Source of the DNA: Flammeovirgaceae bacterium UBA2338
GTDB lineage: Bacteria > Bacteroidota > Bacteroidia > Cytophagales > Cyclobacteriaceae
Direction: 5' to 3'
DNA: 49,092 nucleotides
NCBI GenBank assembly: GCA_002344795.1
Contig: DDUM01000018.1
Span: 1 to 49,092, forward strand
Shown: in pieces, positions 41,661-49,092 of the stretch
Position numbering within the stretch: position 1 is the first letter of the stretch
Layout: the number at the start of each line of letters is the position of its first letter
The notes under the pieces: generated by a model
Told to the model about the DNA's origin: nothing
The model's input: only the letters and a program-made list of their open reading frames with translations
Database searches by the model: none
Program-made: the position numbers and the translations under genes

Positions 41661-44600
41661 ATGAACTCTAGAATTCCGAGCGTGTCTGTAAATAAAATTC
41701 TCTTTTTGTTTTTATTCTGCTCTATCTCTTCAGCATTTGCTCAGGAGTTGACCAGAAACAATTGGTATTTTGGCAACTCAGCCGATGGAATCCGATTCAA
41801 TCGCTCAGATAATACCGCAAGTAGCGTAAATAACCAGGCTACTCCGTTTGGAACAGGTGGAAGTTCAGTAGCTACAGATCCTGGCAATTCAAATCTTTTA
41901 TTTTATTCCGATGGAGCCAATGTGTATGATGGTTGTCATGGCATTATGCCCAACGGAAATAGTCTAACAGCAAATAGTGCAGGTAATCAGCCAACTGCAG
42001 TCAGCGCGGTGCCTGGTCAACCAAGAAAATATTTTTTATTTACCAACACCGCCAATTTCACAGCAGGTGGAGCGATCAGCAGAAGTGTGATCGACATGAA
42101 TCTTTTTGGTAATGCTGTTTTTCCCTCTCCGGCATTGGGAGATGTTGAATCTAAAAATGCAGCTATTCCCGGATTGACAAACAGATCTGAAGGGATGATC
42201 GTGGTGCCACATAGCAACAGCACTGATTTCTGGTTAATCACGCACGAAATAAATTCTCAAAACTATTCAGCTACATTAATCGATCCGACAAGTTATTCAG
42301 GTACGTTCAATACCACTACCACGTCAGGGGTGGGGCTAACCATTACAGTTGCCAATTTTGCATACAATGCTGCTTTGGGAAAAGTTGCTGTTTCTCCGCA
42401 AGGACCTAATACGGATGCATTGATTTTGAACTTCGATAACACAACGGGTGCCTTTTCATTTGATCAATATATTTTTAATACCGGTTTGCCTACGGTAGGC
42501 AATCAATCCATTTACGATATCGAGTGGAGTACCTCAGGGCAGTACCTTTATATTTCAAGGCATGGTGAGGCAGGAGTGAATGCCAATTTATTTCAGTACG
42601 ATTATAACAACCCCAGTATTACCCTGGCCTCTGTTTTGCCAAATCCGGTCTTCAGAAGCTATGGAATTCAATATGCACCAGACAGTGCTATTTATCATCT
42701 TTATCAGGCGATCGCAGGCGGACCTTTTTTGGTAGGAAAATTCACAAACATCGATTCAGTAGCCAGTGAGGTGGTTTATAATGCAGCGCCATTTGGAACA
42801 AACAATGTAAATGCCACACAGTTCCCATCATTTTTACCACGGGAAGATGTTACTCTAAATGTAAGCTTCACTTCCATTGGCACTTGTCAATTTGCACCTA
42901 CCGCTTTCTTTAGTCTGGTTACTCCAGCAGCTGATAGCTTGATTTGGAATTTTGGAGATGGTACAGGAGCAGCCAGAGGAGCCAGTCCTATTTACACCTA
43001 TCAAACTGCGAATACTTTCAACGTTAGTCTAACCGCCTTTTACCAAGGTCAAACACAAACTGCATCGCAGCCCGTTACTATTACTGCCCAACCTCTACAA
43101 TTGCAGTTGGTGCAGGATACAACAGCCTGTCGTAGTGAGTTCCCTCCGCCAAGAGGCTCCTCCACCCCATCTCAGTTTCAGGTGACCGCATCGGTTTCAG
43201 GTGGCACTCCTGTTTCTGCCATTTGGTCTAATGGTGATACGGGTTTAACCCTTTCACCCGATTCCGCGGGTTATTATTATGTGGTGGTCACAGATGTGTC
43301 AGGATGTTCTGTTTATGCAGGCGTTAACGTAAGAGAATACGATCTTCAGGAACAACGCGCCAATATTTGGTACTTTGGTAATCGAGCGGGAATTGATTTT
43401 AATCCATTACCCAATCCACCTATTCCATTGGATGATAGTGCAATGGATGCCCCTGAAGGAACATCAACCATATCTGATCGCAACGGAAAGGTAATTTTCT
43501 ACACCGATGGAGATAAAGTTTACGACCGAACGCATACGGAAATCGCCACAGGAATTGGTGGTGATCCTTTGTCAGCTCAAGCAGCATTGATCGTACCCGT
43601 ACCCGGTGATGAAACACTGTATTATATTTTTACCACACAAGCCATTGATGGCACATCTGCCAATGAACTCCGTTATTCACTTTTTGATATCAAACCCAAC
43701 GGAGGACTTGGCGCTGTTACCCAACAAAACATTTTATTGTTTGCTAAAAGTACAGAGCGCATTACTGCCAACGGAAACTGGCTGATCACACATGAGTATG
43801 GTAACAATACTTTTAGGTCCTATCCAATTACTGCACAAGGCATTGGAGATCCTGTATACTCAAGCATTGGTTCTGATCATACTTTTAAAAGCCCGCAGGC
43901 GGGTGAAGGATATATTAAATTGGGGGCTAGAAATAATGTGGCTGTCGCGTTATCCAACCCCGGCACCAGCAATCTTGTTGAACTGTTTACACTGGTGGAC
44001 TCCACTGGAAGGATCACTAACTTCAGACAGATTGATTTGCAAGAGCCCAATGGACAGGTCTATGGAGTGGAATTTTCTCCTGGTGGAAATAAAGTGTTCG
44101 CCACTTTGAAAGGCGCGCCTGCTCCTTCTGCGGTTTACGAGTACTTCCTCGATTCATTGGACATGCCTTATCTTAGAAACATCACTCCGGAGCCAGCGCA
44201 AGAACTGGGAGCATTACAGATTGGTCCTGATGGGCAAATATACATGGCCATTAATGGAAGCAATGTGTTGGGTACCATTCAGGCAGTCGAGGACACCACC
44301 CTTATTAGTCCTGTTAATCTTTCCAGTTTTGCACTCGCGGCTGGTACCAATAGCGGATTAGGACTTCCCAACTTCATTCAAATTATTTCTAATGCAACCG
44401 GTGGTCCTGTATTCGACTTTACAGGAGTCTGCTTTGGGCAACCTACTGAATTTGTAGCTACACCCACTGACGCTATCGATGAATTTCAATGGTTCTTTGG
44501 TGATGGGGGTAGCGATACTACACCCAATCCTGTGCATACTTATGCAGCTCCCAATACCTACAACGTTTCCCTTCGTATATTCAATCGATGCGGGCTTGAC

Positions 44601-46856
44601 GTTACGTTGGTTGAACCCATAACCATAAATCCTTCTCCTCCTGCACCCACTATTCCCGGAGCTGCTGCATTGTGTACCGGAGCCGTAACCTTGGATGCCA
44701 ATAGCAACAACCTCCCAGACTACACCTATCTGTGGTCTACCGGAGAAACGACACAGCAAATAACGATTGACAGACCCACCCTATTATCTGTAACCAACAC
44801 AGATGTCAATGGGTGTACTTCCACAGCACAAAGTATTGTTGTGGAGAACAGGCCGCAGCTTGAATTAGGGCCAGACCTCACTATTTGCGAAGACAATAAT
44901 ACTCCCGCACTGAATGCCTTCAATCCAGGGGCAACTTTTGCCTGGACGATCAACGGTGTACCCTCGAGCACTTCTCAAGCACAAGCGGTAGATGTAACAA
45001 CACCTGGAGTATTTACTTATGCGGTCACTGTCACCGACCCCATTACAACCTGTACTGTTACAGATTCAAAAACATTTACCATTAATGTTTCCCCTTCGTT
45101 TACAATGTCCGGGATAAATCCATCCGCTTGTAATGTTGCTGATGGAAGCATCTCGTTACAATTAAATCCCAGCGCACCTGCGGGTGGGCCTTACTCTTAT
45201 TTTTTAACAGGACCAGCAGGGTTTAATCAACAAGGTATTGATCAAACTGCTCCTACATTAGTAGGACCCATAGGAGGGCAACGAGCCGGCACTTTCTCAG
45301 GCATCGTTACAGACCAAATTTCTGGCTGTACCATTTCACAGGCTTTTGGGTTGAGTGACCCCGCTGCTTTTACTTTTGACTTTAACGGAACTGACTGTGA
45401 CCCAACTGACATCACCGCTGTAATCACTGGAGGTGCACCCATTGCACCAGTCCTTTACAGATTTACGAATGGAACTACAGGACAGTCTATTTCGACTAAT
45501 AATATTGCAACTGCCACACTTTCACCAGGAGCAGGAGATTATGTAGTTGAACTTCACGAGAATAATGGAACGGGATGTCTAGCCACACTGGCAAAAACTA
45601 TTTCAGTAACACCAAAGACGATAAACTTTACAGAAAATATATGTTCTGACCCTGCCACTGTAACTGCGGCATTAGCAGCACCTTTTGGAGCGGGTGCAAC
45701 CTACAGCTGGATCGGACCTGGTATTGTAAGCGGAGGAAGTACAGATCAAATTACAGTTAACGCCAGCGGCACTTATCAAGTGACTGCAACAACAGCAGCA
45801 GGTTGTGATGTAGTTGACACAAGAGACATAATATATGACAGTAATATTATTCCCTCATTTACACAAAGTGATGCTTGCGCTGATAACGTCATCTTGACAG
45901 CCAACCCAAGTGGCCCGTATACCTATCGATGGTTTAGGGGGGGCGTTTTCCAACCTAATCTTCTCGGTCGGCAAATTTCTTTGGCTACTTCGGAAAATGG
46001 AGCTAACTACTCCGTAACTGTTGTGAACGGGGTCAATGGATGTTCTTATAATTCACCTGTTCAACCCGTAAATGTGGTGGGTGCAGTTACTGCAAGCCTC
46101 ATGTCTACCCCTGCATGTGACGATGACCTACCATTTACCTTAACGGCTTCTTCTGTGGCATCAGGTGTATCCTATTCCTGGTTTGTTGATGGCAATGCTA
46201 TTCCAAATGAGAATACTGCCTCTCTGGCACGTACGGATGAAGGAACCTATCGTGTTGAAATTTCAAAATCGGTGTGTACCGCTTCTTCACAAATACGGGT
46301 AATCAAAGCACCTATCCCAGTGGGAAATCTTCCAAACCGTGTCATCATTTGTGATGATCCTGATAACAATGACCCGGCTACCCGTCAGGTTGATTTGGAT
46401 CCGGGTTCATTTAGTCAATATGAATGGTTTAAAAATGAATTGACCACTGGCAATACGAATCAGGTTTTCACTGCCGACAGTGAAGGCTTATACATGGTGA
46501 ATATTACCAATTCATTTGGTTGCGTTGCTCCAGATCAAACAGAAGTACTCAGCCAGTGTATACCCAAATTGGTAGCACCTAACGCCTTCAGACCTACCAG
46601 TTCGCTGGATTCCAATAGGGAATTCTCTGTATTCTCATTTTTTATTACTGACGATTTTGAGGTCTTTATTTACAACCGATGGGGCGAGTTGGTATTTCAA
46701 TCCAATGACAGATTCTTCAAATGGAATGGAACCTACAATAACTCCGGGCAACCTTTACCCAGTGGATCGTACGCTTACGTGATCAAGTATGTGAGTACAT
46801 TCCGCCCAGAGTTGGGCGTTCAGGAAAAACGGGGTGGCGTGGCATTGTTAAAATAA
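41661..46856 (+). CDS. T9SS type B sorting-domain protein with two beta-propeller/PKD modules
   Basis: This 1731-residue surface protein starts with a signal peptide (VNKILFLFLFCSISSAFAQ). It has an internal duplication: residues ~30-400 (NNWYFGNSADGIRFNRSD...) and ~565-910 (NIWYFGNRAGIDFNPLP...) are homologous propeller-like modules, each followed by a PKD domain (LIWNFGDGTGAA...PIYTYQTANTFNVSLTAF; EFQWFFGDGGSDTTPNPVHTY). A SprB-like repeat stretch fills ~1000-1620 (LDANSNNLPDYTYLWSTGET). The C-terminal ~100 residues (FEVFIYNRWGELVFQSND...PSGSYAYVIKYV) are the gliding-motility/type B T9SS sorting domain. The protein is therefore exported and attached to the cell surface. Confidence 0.95.
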   Translation: MNSRIPSVSVNKILFLFLFCSISSAFAQELTRNNWYFGNSADGIRFNRSDNTASSVNNQATPFGTGGSSVATDPGNSNLLFYSDGANVYDGCHGIMPNGNSLTANSAGNQPTAVSAVPGQPRKYFLFTNTANFTAGGAISRSVIDMNLFGNAVFPSPALGDVESKNAAIPGLTNRSEGMIVVPHSNSTDFWLITHEINSQNYSATLIDPTSYSGTFNTTTTSGVGLTITVANFAYNAALGKVAVSPQGPNTDALILNFDNTTGAFSFDQYIFNTGLPTVGNQSIYDIEWSTSGQYLYISRHGEAGVNANLFQYDYNNPSITLASVLPNPVFRSYGIQYAPDSAIYHLYQAIAGGPFLVGKFTNIDSVASEVVYNAAPFGTNNVNATQFPSFLPREDVTLNVSFTSIGTCQFAPTAFFSLVTPAADSLIWNFGDGTGAARGASPIYTYQTANTFNVSLTAFYQGQTQTASQPVTITAQPLQLQLVQDTTACRSEFPPPRGSSTPSQFQVTASVSGGTPVSAIWSNGDTGLTLSPDSAGYYYVVVTDVSGCSVYAGVNVREYDLQEQRANIWYFGNRAGIDFNPLPNPPIPLDDSAMDAPEGTSTISDRNGKVIFYTDGDKVYDRTHTEIATGIGGDPLSAQAALIVPVPGDETLYYIFTTQAIDGTSANELRYSLFDIKPNGGLGAVTQQNILLFAKSTERITANGNWLITHEYGNNTFRSYPITAQGIGDPVYSSIGSDHTFKSPQAGEGYIKLGARNNVAVALSNPGTSNLVELFTLVDSTGRITNFRQIDLQEPNGQVYGVEFSPGGNKVFATLKGAPAPSAVYEYFLDSLDMPYLRNITPEPAQELGALQIGPDGQIYMAINGSNVLGTIQAVEDTTLISPVNLSSFALAAGTNSGLGLPNFIQIISNATGGPVFDFTGVCFGQPTEFVATPTDAIDEFQWFFGDGGSDTTPNPVHTYAAPNTYNVSLRIFNRCGLDVTLVEPITINPSPPAPTIPGAAALCTGAVTLDANSNNLPDYTYLWSTGETTQQITIDRPTLLSVTNTDVNGCTSTAQSIVVENRPQLELGPDLTICEDNNTPALNAFNPGATFAWTINGVPSSTSQAQAVDVTTPGVFTYAVTVTDPITTCTVTDSKTFTINVSPSFTMSGINPSACNVADGSISLQLNPSAPAGGPYSYFLTGPAGFNQQGIDQTAPTLVGPIGGQRAGTFSGIVTDQISGCTISQAFGLSDPAAFTFDFNGTDCDPTDITAVITGGAPIAPVLYRFTNGTTGQSISTNNIATATLSPGAGDYVVELHENNGTGCLATLAKTISVTPKTINFTENICSDPATVTAALAAPFGAGATYSWIGPGIVSGGSTDQITVNASGTYQVTATTAAGCDVVDTRDIIYDSNIIPSFTQSDACADNVILTANPSGPYTYRWFRGGVFQPNLLGRQISLATSENGANYSVTVVNGVNGCSYNSPVQPVNVVGAVTASLMSTPACDDDLPFTLTASSVASGVSYSWFVDGNAIPNENTASLARTDEGTYRVEISKSVCTASSQIRVIKAPIPVGNLPNRVIICDDPDNNDPATRQVDLDPGSFSQYEWFKNELTTGNTNQVFTADSEGLYMVNITNSFGCVAPDQTEVLSQCIPKLVAPNAFRPTSSLDSNREFSVFSFFITDDFEVFIYNRWGELVFQSNDRFFKWNGTYNNSGQPLPSGSYAYVIKYVSTFRPELGVQEKRGGVALLK

Positions 46857-46965
46857 CAGCCCAAAAGGCCGCGTTTCTAAAAATCAAAAACTGATTGTAG
46901 CATTGGTTTCATTTTTTGGAACCCTTTGGGTATCTATGTAAGAGTATATTTAAAAATACAATAAG

Positions 46966-47316
46966 ATGAAAAAATTACTGATCCTCCCCTTTGTGTTGTT
47001 GCTAACAACTGCGATTGTTAGTCAGGCACAAATATTCAATACCTCACTTACTCTGACCGTATTGGACGATTTGGGCAATTCGGTTGAAGGAGCCACCGTA
47101 CAGCTTTTTGAAACCGAAGCTGATTATCTGGCAGAAACCAATGTGGTTATAGAAGGCGTTACCGATAAAAAGGGAGTTTTGAGGTTTAAGAAACTTGAAC
47201 CTAAACCCTATTACATGATTGTTCGCAAAGATGATCTCGATAATTCCGGGGGCGGAGAGAAAATTGGTCAACTGGAGGAAGGCAAATTCAACAAAGCAAC
47301 AGTAATCATACAGTAG
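46966..47316 (+). CDS. Small secreted protein with carboxypeptidase-regulatory-like domain
   Basis: This 116-residue protein has a signal peptide (MKKLLILPFVLLLTTAIVSQAQ) and a single beta-sandwich (LTLTVLDDLGNSVEGATVQLFETEADYL...GVLRFKKLEPKPYYMIVRKDDL) like the CarboxypepD_reg/CNA_B repeats of Bacteroidota. It stands alone rather than as part of a larger protein. Its stop is 1 bp before the NUDIX start, so the genes are probably co-transcribed. Confidence 0.85.
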   Translation: MKKLLILPFVLLLTTAIVSQAQIFNTSLTLTVLDDLGNSVEGATVQLFETEADYLAETNVVIEGVTDKKGVLRFKKLEPKPYYMIVRKDDLDNSGGGEKIGQLEEGKFNKATVIIQ

Positions 47317-47317
47317 T

Positions 47318-47869
47318 TTGGACCGGCTTCAACTTATAGAAGAACTGACGCAATACGGCTCCTCCCACCCGGAGGAGCTTTTGTTTGTCACTCAGTTTAA
47401 GACCTTATTAAAACATCCGAATTGTTTTCACAGGGATCACCTTCCTGGCCATATAACTGGATCAGCATGGATTGCCAATACTTACTTTACCAAAGTACTA
47501 TTGGTTCATCACGCCAAGCTCAATAAATGGCTCCAACCCGGAGGACATGCCGATGGTGATGAGAATGTTATGAATGTTGCTTTAAAAGAATTACAGGAAG
47601 AAACAGGTCTTATGCAAGCCACCCTCAACCGTGATTCAATATTTGATATTGACATCCATACCATTCCTGCTCGCGGTGACTTCCCGGAGCATTTACACTA
47701 TGATATCAGATTTTTATTCTCGACTGACGAAAACGATGAGCTGACCATCAATCATGAGTCCCATGATATACATTGGGTAAATCTCTCTACTTTGGAAAAA
47801 TACAGTCAGGAAAAATCAATACTGCGAATGAAAGAAAAATTGATTCACCTGAACGCTATTTGGAACTAA
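47318..47869 (+). CDS. NUDIX hydrolase
   Basis: The frame starts at TTG 47318, one base after the upstream stop, with no ATG available that would keep the N-terminal part. The NUDIX box is at 76-98: G-x5-E-x7-KE-L-x-E-E-x-G-L (GHADGDENVMNVALKELQEETGL), with Lys in place of the usual Arg. The 183-residue protein hydrolyses some nucleoside diphosphate derivative, identity unknown. HLPGHITGSAWIAN and WLQPGGHADGDEN match a common Bacteroidota NUDIX type. Confidence 0.93.
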   Translation: MDRLQLIEELTQYGSSHPEELLFVTQFKTLLKHPNCFHRDHLPGHITGSAWIANTYFTKVLLVHHAKLNKWLQPGGHADGDENVMNVALKELQEETGLMQATLNRDSIFDIDIHTIPARGDFPEHLHYDIRFLFSTDENDELTINHESHDIHWVNLSTLEKYSQEKSILRMKEKLIHLNAIWN

Positions 47870-48017
47870 TAATCATAATGCCGAAGGCAGCGACTACCAT
47901 CCAAAACTTATATACTGCAATTGCGGGTATCATGATAATTTGAAGGTCCATTAAAACGGCCAACAACACGATTACTACAGCAATTGCCTTTAAAATTGAT
48001 CTGGTTTTATTACTCAT
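47856..48017 (-). CDS. Small two-helix membrane protein, 53 aa
   Basis: Leftward frame MSNKTRSILKAIAVVIVLLAVLMDLQIIMIPAIAVYKFWMVVAAFGIMII ends SSK and overlaps the convergent NUDIX end by 14 bp. It is rich in Ile/Val with two probable membrane helices. No family recognised. Confidence 0.55.
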   Translation of the reverse strand: MSNKTRSILKAIAVVIVLLAVLMDLQIIMIPAIAVYKFWMVVAAFGIMIISSK

Positions 48018-48070
48018 TATGCTTTCGGTTAAAATCTTAGCAAAATAGATTTTAGCTTTGGATTTATAAA

Positions 48071-49018
48071 ATGGCCACCATAGGAAATGACATATTGCAA
48101 GCCAAAAAGCTGCTTCTGGAAGGCGAACTGGTTGCCATACCCACTGAAACGGTTTATGGGCTGGCTGCCAATGCCCTGAACCCTGAGGCGGTTACTCAGA
48201 TCTTTGTAGTCAAAGAAAGGCCCTCTTTCGACCCTCTTATTGTTCATGTGGCCTCTATCGATCAAGCGCAACAATTTATTACTGCTGTTCCCAAAAAAGC
48301 AATACAATTAGCCCGACATTTTTGGCCAGGACCCTTAACACTCGTCTTGCCCAAACAATCCATCATTCCGGATATCGTTACTTCTGGTCTTTCTACGGTA
48401 GGAATTCGTTGTCCCGATCACTACCTTACGCGCCAACTGCTCAGTGAGTTGCCTTTTCCACTCGCAGCACCCAGTGCCAACCCTTTTGGATATGTGAGCC
48501 CTACCACTGCGGAGCATGTAAACAACCAACTGGGACACAAGATTAAATACATACTTGACGGAGGGCCCTGCCGCATTGGGCTGGAGTCAACTATAGTAGG
48601 TTTTGAAAATGACCAGGCAGTGATCTATCGAAGAGGAGGAGTAAGTGAAGAAGAAATCTCAAAAGTAATTGGAGAGATGTCTTATAGATTAGCCTCCTCC
48701 AATCCTGTCGCACCGGGGCAACTCGATAGCCACTATGCACCCAATAAAAAACTCTACTTAGGTGACATTAATGAACTCAAAAAAGAATTTACAGGAAAGA
48801 AAGTGGGTGTACTTCGATTTATGGGTAATTCTGATTCAGCGGATACCTACCAACTCATCTTATCCCAAAGCGGAAACCTGGAAGAAGCAGCAAGGAATTT
48901 ATTTGCAGCACTAAGACAATTTGATCAGATGGAAATTGAAGTCATTTTAGCAGAACCCGTACCCGATTCAGGTATTGGAAAAGCAATAAACGACCGTCTC
49001 AGGAGAGCTGCTAAGTAG
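48071..49018 (+). CDS. Threonylcarbamoyl-AMP synthase (Sua5/YrdC type)
   Basis: This 315-residue enzyme makes threonylcarbamoyl-AMP for the t6A37 modification of tRNAs reading ANN codons. The YrdC part covers ~1-205: AIPTETVYGLAANALNPEAVTQIFVVKERPSFDPLIVHV, WPGPLTLVLPK, VGIRCPDHYLTRQLL, LAAPSANPFGYVSPTTAEHV, DGGPCRIGLESTIVGF. A Sua5-type C-terminal domain follows the linker SNPVAPGQLDSHYAP, giving the long form rather than short TsaC. The rest of the window (49019-49092) holds only a CACCAAGG-type intergenic scrap. Confidence 0.95.
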   Translation: MATIGNDILQAKKLLLEGELVAIPTETVYGLAANALNPEAVTQIFVVKERPSFDPLIVHVASIDQAQQFITAVPKKAIQLARHFWPGPLTLVLPKQSIIPDIVTSGLSTVGIRCPDHYLTRQLLSELPFPLAAPSANPFGYVSPTTAEHVNNQLGHKIKYILDGGPCRIGLESTIVGFENDQAVIYRRGGVSEEEISKVIGEMSYRLASSNPVAPGQLDSHYAPNKKLYLGDINELKKEFTGKKVGVLRFMGNSDSADTYQLILSQSGNLEEAARNLFAALRQFDQMEIEVILAEPVPDSGIGKAINDRLRRAAK

Positions 49019-49092
49019 TATGCCATTCAATTTGCCACCAAGGCACCAGGACACTAAGATTGATGTGAGGTGAACTGGTACTACCTAACTCT

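Overview
The window reads as a Bacteroidota chromosome, most likely of the order Cytophagales. The signs are a PorP/SprF-type outer-membrane protein next to a giant protein with a gliding-motility/type IX secretion (T9SS) C-terminal sorting domain, RHS-type proteins with a DUF6443-like start, DUF2911 and YfhO proteins, many secreted proteins whose signal peptides end in ...AQ, weak Shine-Dalgarno sequences, and promoter-like TAnnTTTG motifs. It is ordinary chromosomal DNA (rpsA, ffh, tRNA-Cys, a Sua5-type gene) interrupted by a group II intron and several decaying repeats.

Layout. 1-9059 (minus): a two-gene operon of large secreted RHS/YD-repeat proteins; the second gene runs off the left edge. 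9060-11951: an AT-rich gap, then a complete-looking group II intron with its reverse transcriptase/maturase. 11952-13211 (minus): two small secreted proteins of unknown role. 13212-14253: about 1 kb without genes, full of duplicated hairpins and terminator-like modules, ending at tRNA-Cys (14254-14324, minus). 14485-21439 (minus): rpsA, a TolC-like efflux protein with an ABC ATPase, an OmpA-like protein, and a three-gene set (NTF2-like, histidine phosphatase, aldo/keto reductase). 21671-23594 (plus): a TPR membrane protein overlapping an HD-domain protein, then a tiny membrane protein. 23669-29675: mostly minus-strand single genes (thioredoxin-like, YkgJ-like cysteine cluster, WYL regulator, YfhO, secreted DsrE-like).

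29755-34482 is a molybdenum-cofactor island whose genes alternate in strand: moaA(-), moaD(+), moaE(+), mobA(-), moaC(-), moeA(+). A glycerate kinase overlaps moeA. Then come ffh, a DUF2911 protein, and a three-gene set of RimK-associated aspartic protease, RimK-like ligase and aspartoacylase-like protein (38023-40411). The right end has the divergent PorP/SprF and 1731-residue T9SS type B substrate pair, a small secreted protein, a NUDIX hydrolase, a tiny membrane protein, and a threonylcarbamoyl-AMP synthase.

The least explained features are the non-coding ones: the tandem terminator-like modules before tRNA-Cys, a dispersed element with AATTATGCAWTAGAA ends found at the starts of two genes, a 138-bp MITE-like element, a tandem palindrome spaced 20 bp, and an rpsA promoter that seems to overlap the terminator of the gene before it. 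No CRISPR array, prophage or recognisable defence system was seen. Function calls are from reading motifs by eye; no database search was run.
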